The notes beneath the pieces are model-generated. The model did no database searches. It was not told the origin of the DNA and saw only the letters and a program-made list of their open reading frames with translations. DNA of 64,000 bases, taken from positions 10,294,001-10,358,000 of the forward strand of contig JAJFZO010000609.1 in the NCBI GenBank assembly GCA_021397835.1, given 5' to 3'. Both the position numbers and the translations under genes were made by a program. This document shows, one piece after another, positions 1 through 11,708 of the stretch (the stretch's first letter is position 1; every line of letters begins with the position of its first letter). Source of the stretch: Moringa oleifera (taxonomy: Eukaryota; Streptophyta; Magnoliopsida; Brassicales; Moringaceae).

Positions 1-3000
1 AAAGAGAATAGCTTCATGGGGCTTAGGTATTCCACCCTGCATGGAGAATCAAAAACCTAGTGAGGGCATTGTTGGTGGTCTGGAGGCCTCGACAGTCAAA
101 AGGACTTGCAACTTACCAAATACTGCAATATTAAAGGAGCTGCAAAGGCGGTATCAATGTTTCCAACAATCACAACGGTGAAAGTTGATGGATCCTTAAA
201 ACAATTGTTGAAATATTCACAGGCTTTTAATGGATCAACTTTTTGAAGGTCACTTATCGTAACAGGCTGCAGAAGCAGACATTAAAAATTTTAGTTAAAA
301 CCCAGCCATATCCATCATGAGAGCACTATGTAATTCTAAATAGAAGATCGGGCATACCCTAAAGAAATAAGAGTTTCCATAATTAAGTTCCTTCACCCGG
401 TTTGCAAATGCAGTGTAAGGATCCCTCTCTTGAGCACGAATGGCTTCTTCTGCCATCTGCATCACTATTCTGACTTCTTCTTCTCTTGGCATTACATTCG
501 TTGTAAATAGTTGATAAACAAGCTGGTAGAACAAACATAATAAAAAATTTCCAGTTCAAGCCCCTGACATCTTGAAAACTAAAAATGTTGGCAAAGCATG
601 AAAAGTTAGATTGAGAAGCAAACAAGATCATGATTTTTCTCAATCAAAGAAGACTGTAGATTGAGAAGCGAAACAGCCTCCAGCAGCAATTATTATACTA
701 ATCTAGATGACTGATAATAGTGCTCCCTCCCCATGATACAGAGAGAGTTCGTAGCGCATACAAGGGGCTCGTGGAACATTCAAAGTTTAAGTAATAGATG
801 ATTTCTGCACGAGTGATTATGATACACCCATCAAATGCCAAGCAATGGATATAGATAGCCCGATCCATAGTTACAATGGATTCAGTAATATTACATATAA
901 TGGGTCATATTGGCAAGCAGTTGAGAACCCTCATGCAGAAAAAACAAGAGCAGCTGTGAACGGAGTAAGACAGCAGAGGAGAAGCTTAGAATTACACATG
1001 TTTATGACTGGTAAGTGAAGCATAAATGATGGATAAAATGAAAGAAAGTGATTTATTCCATGTAAAAGAATAATAGCAAGACGTACTAGACAGTTAAACA
1101 CTCAATGCAACTTAGCCAAAAGTATGGCTTCAGATAAAGCGGATAGGCCAAATAGAATTACTCGTAGATCCACTTAATGGACAGCAACGTACTGTTACTA
1201 TACTGAAAAGTGGATGTTACACATCAACTTTTAAAGAGTGCTTAAGGATCAAAGAATTTAAGCATTTCAAATGTACCTGCAAAGCAGTTTCCAGGTCTGC
1301 AGGTGAACAATCACATGAAAAGGTTCTCATGTACGCTCCAAGCTTTGTGCCAACTTCAACTCTCTTACCAGCAAGCATATCCGTTAGCACTGATGGTCTA
1401 TAACCAAACACACCAATTTCTCCAGCAATGGTTGATCCCATTGAGCATGAAAAATACTCGCTTTCTGGGAGTTCAGATAGACCTCCATAGGAAAACCCTG
1501 TAAAAAGAACCTGTTGAAGCAAACAGTGAAGAACAGCGACATAATCACATGAGTTGACATCCAGAAAATTTTAAATGAAATAAAAATCTAAATGTAAGAG
1601 CAGGTTAAGGAGAGCTATAGAGCTAATCTACTAGGTCTAAGATTCATATAAGAAAAACACGTGACTCATTTTCAGCAGATATTTCAAGGTCCTACGTGAA
1701 TTTATACCTGGTCATCAAGGAAATCTGTATACTTATAGCAAACTCGCATGCCATTCGATAGCAATAATTCAGTAGCTCCAACATTGGGATATTCAAGCTG
1801 CTGCAATATAGTCCTGAAGCAAATTATTTGAAAAAGCTTAGAGTTTTGCATTACTCATGTAGTCTATCTACTTGCCTTGCCAGATAGGTTTTTGGACAAA
1901 TAATGAATCTATGAGGAATTTTCTGATTCTCCCTTAAATTAATTCACTTTTGACAATAAAGCAATAATCATATAAATTATTTTGAATAAATTTCACTGTG
2001 ACAGTGAGATAAATACAAGGATTCGTGATATCATTTAATTATGAACTCCTACTATAAGAGAAAAATTAAAGAATGTTGGAAAGACGTGAAACCTGCAAGA
2101 CCTAAAACAGCGCTAAAAATTGCCCATGCAAGGAAACTCACGTGCAAAAATTTTACATTGTGGCTCTCTCAACCAAGTACAGAGAGCAGCATATCCTTCC
2201 CCCTTACAACAGAAACCCTGGGTCATGGAAGGAACCATGGAGGCATGGAAGTAACTGTTGATACAATGGATTGGACCCCAAAAGCACTCTGGTGAAGGAA
2301 TGAAATATTTTCAATCCAAGAAATGCATTGAAGAAATAGATTATTGTTGCCTGAGCCAGGATACACCAATTATAGCTAAACACTTCAAGAACTCTTTATA
2401 AAGTCAAGCTTGAGATGTAAAGTACCAAAAGATTTAATGGTATTCTACATGCAAATTACTGATCACATATATGAGGAAGCAAAGGAAAAGAAACTGCAAC
2501 AAAATCAGAGTTCTTGGATTCCAACGTCATAAAGACATAAACATATGATTAGGCATTGGCATACAAAAGGGTACCACTTTACCCAGGATTTGGCTTTATC
2601 AGGACAATTTCTTCGGGAATGTGTTCATCATCCCAAGGAGCAATCTCCCCTTCCTCCTCAAGATTATTGATCTTCAAGACAATATTTTTTAAATCATCAA
2701 CTGTTGCTGAAGATTGAGGCTCAATAGTCTTTATGACACAGCTAGATGATGTTCGTAACTTCTCTGAAAATCTGGATACTTCTGATGCGGATATATCTAT
2801 GTGTATTAGAAACCATGATCAGAGCAATTATATATAATATGATACCTATTTTGCTACTATATGCTTAAAGCAGAATATTCAAAGAAATTATGGTACTGAC
2901 GAGGTAGAATAGTCTTCTGTAGTTGTGCTTCAAAGTCAATTCCAACAACAGGCTCATTATGGAGAAAATGCTGCAAAATGAAACACAAACAGAAACTACT

Positions 3001-5569
3001 TCGCAGATGCAACAATGAGTCTGCATTAAATAATTGCAAAATTACAAGAATGCTACTATTTCATATACTTGTAGATATTCATCGCGTAAGCTCGTTGACT
3101 GCATTTGATCACGCTCCAAATAGGCGGATTCAATCTCAGACATCAACAGGGCTCGAACAATGGATATTTCACGTTCTGAAAACCCATGCAATCGTACCCT
3201 TGCAACCTGAAAACATTACATCAATGACTTGAATGTGAGAGAGACGGACTGAGAATAAGATGAAAATGTACCTCAATGAGCATTGATTCTAAGGCCTCCA
3301 ATGTCCCTTTTTCTTTACAAGATGCGCTCATTATATAAGCCTTTAATGAGCGAACTAGGATATCAGCAGCAGCTGAGCACGAAAAATAGGGTGGATTCTT
3401 TCTATGGGATAATTTAAAGAATCTCTGGTTTAGAGCATGTAGGAACATAGACTCTGCAAGCATATCTCTATAGTCTTTCACTGTCTTAAGCTCACTTGCT
3501 GCCATCTTATAGCTAATCATCACTGCAGACTGTCACAAGCCACATTAAGGGAACTGTGTCAAGATTTGTAATTTTACACAGAAGTCTATGAGTTCAGATG
3601 TCTTGTGGAATGAGCACAAATGTTCAGAAGAGTTGAAGGCTTTGTAGTAACTAACCCCAGCAGCTTCAGATTCAGCAAAACACGAAAAACGTGGCTCCTT
3701 ATGTGAAGGAACTGAAAATACTGGCATGCTTGGAGGGTCAGGCACCTGCCTTTTCTCCCCAAAATGAGTCTTTATCAAATCAACTACACTCTAGAAAGAG
3801 CAAAAGAAAAAATTACAAACAAAACTTGACCAGTAAGACATAATTATACCCTAATTAGATAATTATCATTGCATCAAGCTCAAACCTCTGTATCAGAAAA
3901 ATCTCCAACAGCTATCACCGCCATATGGCACAGATGGTACCACTTTTGATAAAACCGCTTTACAGTGTCAGGGGAAACTTTTCGAATTACCTTCTCTAAT
4001 CCAATCGGGAGGCGGTCAGCATACTGCAATCAATCAAGATTTTAAGATACCATAATGCTGATACAAATCCTAGTCAGGCGGATGATACATATCAGCCAAC
4101 AAGCAAAGAGCATTTATAACAGTGTTCAAACTCTCATGCCAAGGCTCACTCTTGACAATGAGCAAAACTAAAAATTTTCAATCCAGCTTGTAAGAGAAAA
4201 AATATCTTTATTACAACAAACTAGAGCAAATCGAAATCTAAAGGTTTTCCATTTTGGTTAGGGAAATACAAAGAAAAAAAAAATGAAAGTCCACTCTCTG
4301 CGTCCCAACCACCCAGGAAAAGTGTGCCCATCCACATGGGAACATCCCATACCCCATTATTTGGTCGCCACCAGAGCAAATAGGGCAAGGGATGATCATA
4401 AAATTAAGAGAATTAAAGTTCACCAGCTTTCATGACATTTGAAAAAGAAATAATGTCCACGAGATGAACATTGCCAATCATTAATCATAATCATAAATGA
4501 CTATGTTAAGACAGATGGTTTGAAATTTAAAGCAGCACCTTTGAACCCTCCATCATCAGATACCAATGTGCATCTTGCATCCTTCCACTAGCATTTCTGC
4601 TCCCTCTATATTCTTCCATTACAGCTCCTCTTTCTTTTTCCAGATCATCCTTGGAAGCTCGAACCTGCAAGGCATAAGTAACGATACTATGTGAAAGAAA
4701 AGTATTACAAAGATGATCAAACATGAAGGAATTTGCTGATACCTCAGTACTGAATTCTGCCAAGACAGAGATGGCCTGAGATAATAGTTCAGGTTTGTCA
4801 ACAGGGACAAACAACTCATACACCGTCTCATCAGCAGATGTCACTGCATTTTGACAAGCACCAAATTCTGCTCCAATGCTTTCTAGAAATTTGATGATAT
4901 CATGATTCGTATATTTCTTAGTGGCACTGAAAGCAAGATGCTCAACAATATGAGCAACTCCCCGCTCATCTTCCTCTTCCAAAACTGAGCTGCCATGAAT
5001 CTGATAAATCAGCTTCTTTAAAGGGCCTCTTAGTATATATAAAATTAAACAATTCACAAAAATTTACAGTAAAGAAGCTATAGTTTTGTTGTCCCCATTG
5101 CCAAGTCACACGAAAATTATCCCAATAACCAATATCCCACAAGGAAAAGAACAAAAAAGGAAGAAAATTCAAGCACTTCATATGCCAAGCAAACCCAAAC
5201 CAAAACAAGATTACCGAAAAAATGGAATTTAAGCACAAAAACTGAACCAAAACATGCACAGAAATACAAGGGTAATGCTACAAAATTCAAATTAAGAAAA
5301 TAAAAATGCATCTTAACAGGAAAATGTCATACAAAATGGAGGAAAAAGGGAAGGACATACCCGGCTTTGACAGCAAGAGCAAGAGCAGCTCTCATTCTAG
5401 GCTTGGAATTGCATCGAACATAGTAAGTGAGGCCATTATCGAGCCTACCGTAGTCAACACCAAACGGGTCGTCCCCAAGCTCCTGCCCCATTTCCACATT
5501 CACCAGCTTTAGTGACCTGAATCCATGTTTCTTCGCGATCTGAGAGCTCTCTCCTGGCAGCAAATCCAT
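1..5569 (-). CDS. PQQL: PQQL-like M16 zinc metallopeptidase, 3' end off the left edge
   Basis: This is a pitrilysin-family (M16) zinc peptidase of the plant PQQL type, which cuts peptides in a closed chamber. The start codon is at 5567-5569. Exons on the minus strand: 5361-5569, 4743-4989, 4539-4664, 3886-4023, 3656-3790, 3272-3529, 3069-3206, 2901-2970, 2583-2796, 1708-1813, 1277-1510, 358-522, 117-266 and 1-36, the last continuing outside. All junctions keep frame and give 742 codons in the window; the family is roughly 950-1000 residues. The inverted zinc motif HIVEH is at residues 83-87. Glu163 in LEKERG lies 80 residues after the first His and is the likely third zinc ligand. The second M16-like domain starts around exons 10-11. 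No clear transit peptide is visible. The gene is divergent from the DUF3531 gene. Family and structure are secure; physiological substrate is unknown. Confidence 0.93.
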
Positions 5570-6081
5570 CTATCTCGCTCTCTCTCTCCGCGCGAAATCC
5601 TGCTTCCCAGCAAAAGCAGTCACCAATTTGCCTATTTGCTCTTCTCCTTTCCTTCCTTTCCTTGACGGCCTTCTCGTGCTTGACGGCAGTCGGTTTTTGT
5701 TTCAAAAACTGACTGTTCTCCGATCTTGCCACGTCGACCTTGCACTCACCTTCTATGGGACCCGCGTGATCTCTCTCTCTCTTTCTAATATTAGTACCAA
5801 CTGCTCTGATGTGATCTTCCCCAATCGTATATACACTCAATGCTTCACGATTATAAAAAAGTAATAATAAATAAATAAATAAACTTTTAATTAATGAAAC
5901 ATCACTATTTCGATTTTTTATTATCAACGGTAAAACGTCTACAGGCGGAACTTAACTACTCGAGTCTACCGTAAGCAACTGTGTGCCGGTGGTACATTCT
6001 CCAGGGTTTTGTAGGTGCACTAAACCTCCCTCTCATTGCAGACGCAGAGAGCCACTCTATCCGTGAATAAGAACGGAGAAA
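5570..6081. promoter_or_regulatory. Divergent spacer between PQQL and DUF3531 genes
   Basis: This 512-bp spacer separates two start codons that point away from each other, so it must hold both 5' UTRs and both promoters. A CT-rich run at about 5573-5590 lies just upstream of the PQQL start, and a second (CT)n tract is at about 5770-5785. The part from 5850 to 5930 is A+T-rich. I see no TATA box I would defend for either gene. Confidence 0.55.
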
Positions 6082-9000
6082 ATGCTTAACCTACACCCCT
6101 GTGTGTCTTTTCACCAGCCCCCTAACATTACGCACCTCAAAACTTCCTGCCATACGGGCTGCTTCGCTCCATTTTCGACCGTTATACTTCCGGTGCAGAA
6201 CTGTGCGTGGCAGAAGGTCGATTTAGGCTTTGTTGCTAAAGCGAAAAGGAGCCTGAGAATGGTTGTAAAAAGCTTGGATACAGAGATTGAAGAAGAAGAT
6301 TTTGAAGAAGATTATGAAGAAGAGGAGGAACAGGAATACTCATCAAGGAGAGGACGGTACACAGGGAGACAAGAAGAGAAGGATTATGATAGAGACCCGG
6401 AGTTTGCTGAAATTCTGGGGAGTTGTCTTGATGACCCACAGAAGGCGCGGACTAAAGTAAGCTAAGCAACTGACCATTATTTACAATTCTTTTGCAAATC
6501 AATTTGATTTTTGACTCATTGGTAGAAGGATTTTTTTTTCTTTTTTTGTGTTTCAACATGCTATGATGATCTTTTTTCCTTTTGTTTTCCTTTTATACGT
6601 GTCTATTGATGAATAGCATGAGCAGTTACAGGCTAACCAGTTGTTTTTGCTGTTAAGATTTTCCCACATAAAAATTTTATCTATTTTGGGGGGTTTTTCC
6701 TTAATGGAGATGATTGAATTTCAGATGGAGAAGAGATTGAGGAAGAAAAGGAGCAAAATTTTGCACACGAAGACTGGCTGCGCAACTCCAATGAAAGTGA
6801 CATTCAACAAGTGAGTTCACTTACATGCATGAGATAATGTGTAGTTCTTCTATGCTTTCAGAGTCTCAGTGCTGCACAATGTCATGCCAAAGGCAAGCCT
6901 AAGCTGAAGATGCACTAATATAATCAGTCATGCATACAATACTCTAAATTCGAGCTGTTCTTTGATTTACATGAAATTTAAGTCCTGGGAGGATGTGTGT
7001 AACAGTGTTTAAACTGTTATTTGTCAACAATGCTGATGTTACCTAAAAATAATGGGTACGCATGAGGAGCACGTGCAGGGATTGGTTCAGCATGTGAGAT
7101 GAATGTTGAGGAAAATCTGCAAGGAAAACAAGATGAAGGGGCATCATTGGGCGAATGGGTAACATTTGATGATAAAGGTTTTGACAGAGTGTTGGTAGGA
7201 TAAAGAATCTACAGATAAAGCTTACCGGTGTTCTCCTTTTATAGTACAATCCGAGCTTTTTTAGTCATTTCATCTTATGAAATGTAGCCTACATGGCCCC
7301 TGCTACTTGGTAAGACAGTGTCCCATTTGTCTGGTAAGCTGATCTTCATATTTATTAAATTTATAACTTCATTGGTTCATAGTCTTTCTCACATTAGACT
7401 ATTCCTTCTTAAGCTAGTTCCTAGGGAGCTTAAGTTGTTGCACACATGAAAATTATATTTAGATATATCAAAAGCCCCTTTCTTGCAGCTGAATAAGTTC
7501 TTAGACGAACTTCATTTGGAGGAGTAGAGATTTTTTCCTACTCAATAGCTGAGACTGAGAACTTCTTTTTTTTTCTTTTTTTTTTCTCAAATACAAAGGC
7601 TGAGCACTTTTTCTTTGTTTTTTTAAGCGGCTGAGCACATGCTCAACAGCTGAGGTTGAGGCATTTTTTTCTTGCTCAGCAGTTTGTTGAGCTTTTCCCC
7701 TTTTTTTTTGGCTGCAAGCTGCTGAGCATGTGCTCAACAGCTAAGATTGATTTTTTCCCCTCAACTGCTGAGGTCAACTGCATTTTTTTTTGTTTTATTT
7801 TTTGGGGGGGGGGGGGGGGGGGGGGGGGGGGCGGGCTTAGCAAGCTGTTGAGCAAGAAACAGGAAAAAGAAGGGCCTTTGCAGGCTGCTGAGGAAGAGAA
7901 GGAGCCCAACAAGCTGCTGAGTACAAAAAAATAATATTAAAAAAATGTTAGAGCCATTGTTGAGCAAGAAGAAAAAGCTCAGCTTGCTATTGAGCAAAAA
8001 AACAAAAGAGAAAATAAGACCTCAACTCAGGGTTGAGTAAGTGCTCTGTGACATTGAAATAAGTATAAAAATGCAAGGGAGACAACCTAAGCTGCTCAGC
8101 TTAAAAAAAAAAAAAAAAAAAGGAAAAGTGATCAGCGTCAGCAGCTAAGGGAAAAAAAAAAGGGGAAAAAGTGCTCAGCAAGTGAGCAGGAAAAAAAATC
8201 CAGCTGACTTACATTTGACTTCTTCAATGGTAGGATTGGGGCGTTTTTGATATGTCTGAATATAATTTTAGGTTGTACGACAATTTAGGCTCACTAAGAA
8301 TGAGTTTAAGAAGGAGCAGCCTAGCGTGAGAAGGAGTATGGACCAGTGTAGTTGTATTCTCTCGAAAAGAGCTTACCACATTAGCAAGAAGATCACCATA
8401 TCAGGTAAATGGGATCTTGCACCACCTAGTAGTAAGAGACATATTGACTTTGCAAAATGCTATTTGATGCAGATATTTGAAAAAGTAAAAGGACCAAAAA
8501 AGACCCCAGTCATTTTACAAAGAGAGAACACTGGTAAGCGCCATAAATGTATTTTTTATCCTATCAATACTCTGCCAAAAATTTTGTCTAACTTGAGTGT
8601 TAGGGACTATCCCAGTCAACCAGTGATGCCCTTTCATTCTATTTTCCTCGCAGATTTCCTAAACATATACCTCAGATCCTATCTCAGATCCTAAAGTAAT
8701 CTTTGCACATGCTGCTCACACATACTCGCTATCTTTATGTAACATCAAATGCATAGATAGTCAAGAGGCAGAAATTACTTCAGCCAAATTATACATAAAT
8801 TTTCTGCTTAATTAACAGTTTTGTATGATCCATCTTCTCTTTGTGCACCTAGAGTCAACTACTACTAACTTGTATTTCTATGACTTTGGGTTGGGCTTGT
8901 GGGAAAAGGGTGCATTAATGTTACACGTCTTTTTTATTCAGGTTTTTCATTCCATAGAAAAAGGGTAATTAGAAGTTAGATTCTTTGTGATTTTGGTGCC

Positions 9001-9328
9001 TGCAATGTGAAGGTCCAGGGTAATAACATGGATGTGATCATAATTGCTTTGTAATTTCCTGTTTCTTGAATTCGCTTGGTCTTTTATCCTCTCATATATG
9101 TTGCATAGATGTAATTACATCAGTGCTATGGTATTTTTAAATTTGATCTCTTTGGCTTGTTGACAGATTTGATTTCACAAATTCATACATATGGTTCGAA
9201 TTTTACAATACCCCACTGGATAAAGATATCTCTTTAATTTGCAATGTAAGTCACTTGTCTAAAGCTTAATTATCTATCTTCGGGACCATGGCTGCTCAGC
9301 CAAAGTGGCTAGCAGCCCAACCCCCTCG

Positions 9329-9366
<38 letters not shown>

Positions 9367-10595
9367 ACAAAAAAAAAAAAAGCCCCCTAGCAAGGGAGGC
9401 TGGGTTCATTTATATGTGAGGCTAATTTCCACAGATAAGATTGGGAGTCCCTTATTTGATTTAGCAGAAAAAGGAATCTTAATGTTCAATAGAACTTGGT
9501 GATTATCTGATTGGGCTTGCTTGCAGACAATTCGATCATGGCACATCATCGGACGTCTGGGTGGATGTAACTCCATGAATATGCAAGTATGTTTTGCTCT
9601 CCAAAGTTCAAGCTGTTTTGTGACTCAGGAGATGGAATGGTTTCTGGGACCTGTGTATTTGATTTAGTCTGTTAGACATTGTTCCAGAAGAAGATATTCT
9701 TTCTGCTTACTTGCTTTATCTGTTTCTTGAAGTTATCACAGGCCCCTTTGGATAAAAGACCAAGTTATGATGCCATCCAGGGAGCAAATGTAACACCAAC
9801 CACATTTTACAATATTGGGGATCTTGAGATTCAAGACAATTTGGCACGGATCTGGTAGGGGCTTTATGTTAGGCTCTCTGGTGTTGTATATCTCTTTCCC
9901 GTGCTTTGTAATGTTGCTAGTTTATTCAAGACCAACTTTTTTCTGTAACTAGGAATGCTTGGTTTTCAATGTTCTTGGTCATAAGTCTATAAAATATGTG
10001 GCAGGGTCGATATTGGGACCAGTGAACCATTGGTTCTTGACATTCTGATAAATGCATTGACACAGATAAGCTCTGAGTAAGCGTTCATATCCTTATTATC
10101 ATGCAGCCTTTCATTACTTCCAATCAAATCAATGCTATAGTAATATTTTCAATGCAAGAACCATTTGAACCTACTGCATATACAAAGTTTCTTTCATAAT
10201 TACTGCTCTTGAAGGTAAAAAATTGCGAGCTGTGCACTGTATGGTACCAATTTGTTTGTTTAGACAGAAGTATATACTGGGATATGCTCATAATCAAAAT
10301 ACCTGTGATCATGATAAGCATTTCTATGTCCTTGTACTTTCTAGTCCTTAAATGGCTTGGCTTTCTGCTAAACACTTAATGTTTGTGATGCTCGTTCAAT
10401 TTCTTGGTCCGAATTTGTGTCTCAGCTTTATTCATACTTTTTGGATATGTCTGCTGAGCCTGATGCATTACTTTTCATTGTCCATTAAGCAGCTATGTTG
10501 GGATTAAGCAGTTGGTGTTTGGTCAGTCCGAATTTGAGAACTGGAACGAGAACCTGACATCAGAGGATGCAGGTTGCAGCACTCACAAAATTTAA
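6082..10595 (+). CDS. DUF3531-domain protein, probably plastid-targeted
   Basis: Exons: 6082-6456, 6725-6810, 9167-9245, 9527-9586, 9742-9854, 10005-10076 and 10493-10595. They join in frame to 295 residues. The N-terminus (about 1-65) is rich in Ser, Thr and basic residues and short of acidic ones, fitting a chloroplast transit peptide. Residues about 67-85 are an acidic run of Glu and Asp. From residue 144 the protein matches my memory of the DUF3531 family shared by cyanobacteria and plants: WFEFYNTP, IIGRLGG, then NIGDLEIQ, WVDIGTSEP and LDILINAL near the C-terminus. The molecular function is not established. The nearest Arabidopsis relative I recall is At4g29400. Intron 2 is unusually long (2356 bp) and carries a foldback-like element. 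Intron 3 carries a 38-base C tract. Structure is secure; plastid location is inference. Confidence 0.88.
7028..8755. mobile_element. Candidate foldback-type (FARE/MULE-like) element in intron 2
   Basis: The segment about 7028-7240 is homologous, in reverse complement, to about 8517-8755. Shared stretches include GAGAACACYGGTAAGC, TTTATCCTAYCAAYACTCTG, TGATGCCCYTTCAT and GTAACATCA. Inward of these arms lie about fifteen degenerate CTGAGC/GCTCAG palindromes. They alternate with T tracts on the left (7560-7800) and A tracts on the right (7920-8200), so the interior also folds back, around the G28 run at 7804-7831. There is no transposase ORF. Long inverted repeats built from modular tandem units are known for plant foldback elements. 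I could not find a clean target-site duplication, so the outer ends are approximate. Confidence 0.55.
7804..7831 (+). repeat. G28 homopolymer tract
   Basis: Twenty-eight consecutive G residues follow a T-rich run and are followed by CGGGC. The tract sits near the symmetry centre of the foldback-like element. Its length in the assembly is unreliable because homopolymers of this size are often miscounted. Confidence 0.95.
9329..9366 (+). repeat. C38 homopolymer tract
   Basis: Thirty-eight consecutive C residues are followed by ACA and an A13 run, within intron 3 of the DUF3531 gene, 160 bp before exon 4. The preceding sequence contains GCTGCTCAGCC, recalling the palindromes of the intron-2 element. 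The exact length is uncertain. Confidence 0.95.
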
Positions 10596-11708
10596 CATTC
10601 TCAGTCAGCATGCCTAGGACCCATTTCTTGTGCATCCTCTTTTTTTTGTCTACCCTGTACATATTGGGGAGGGATGAGACCAACTGGAAAATCTTATGTA
10701 GATGGCGGAGCAATTGTCCCATGGGTTGTTTAACATGTCAACATTAATTGATGACAACTTTGCATATTAGCAACTAGTTCAAGAGAAGGAATTAATTGAG
10801 GCTGTTGAATTTAGTACTAAATCTTGTCAGAAATTTTTTTTTCAAAGCCTTTATCTTATAATATCTGCTTTTACTCGCAGCATTGATGCTGCCATGAGCT
10901 ACAACTTAAAATACTGAACAATGGTGGATTCTTCAATGCTCCGAGATAAAGGCTTAGATATCCTATGAAACATGACACATGTACCCAATCACAGATCCAC
11001 CTAGTACCATGGAATCCGAGCATGGTTGAATTAAATGACTCTTCTTTTTCCTTATGGAGCACAGGACAATCATAAAAATGTCACTCAGATGTGAAAACTA
11101 TACAAAGTCACTCGACCAGTTATTTAGTCATCATAACTTCAAAAACAAAATTCTAATGTCTTGTGGGTGACGTGCACCAGTTTCTCACCAAGCTATGTAG
11201 ATTTAACTTGACAATATTATTTGTTGTAATTTAAACTGTATCACAAATAGAACTGGATTAGGGTGAAAGAAGGATTAGTTAAGTTGCATATCTGGAATTG
11301 TTCGCTGGTAGAGGTGCTCTACTACTGAGGCTGATTGGCAACGGTGCCCTGAAATCTCCAGAGATTATGCATAGACCCAAGCAGACATTAATTATACTAA
11401 GTAATTCATTAAGCAATGCTTTTTGGAAACTAAGAGGCTCACAGCAAGGCACACTCTAAATATATAAACAATAACCAATCAACCTAGAGGGTAAAGAAAT
11501 ATAGATCATTCACAACCTTAGAAGCTTTGAAAGATGAGTTTAAAGTCAGTAAAATAGCAATCAATGCATTTGATAAAGATGATTAAGGAAATGGCTCCAA
11601 AAGCAAATACATCTCTATCATTTACAAACAAGCTTTAAGTTTCATTTTAATCTACATCCCTAGTGCCTAACAAGATTTCATCTTTTGGTTGAATAACAGC
11701 AGTAACTT
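10596..11708. other. Convergent spacer between DUF3531 and HAG2 genes
   Basis: This 1.1-kb stretch lies between two stop codons facing each other and should hold both 3' UTRs. I see no gene, RNA or repeat in it. The short ORFs there lack splice support and domain similarity. Confidence 0.6.

Noticed and set aside
7656..7934. Frame containing a polyglycine run
   Set aside because: It is produced by the G28 homopolymer and T/A tracts and has no coding character.
8326..8694. 122-codon frame in DUF3531 intron 2
   Set aside because: It overlaps the right arm of the foldback-like element. Its similarity to a minus-strand frame at 7043-7249 comes from the inverted repeat, not from a conserved protein.
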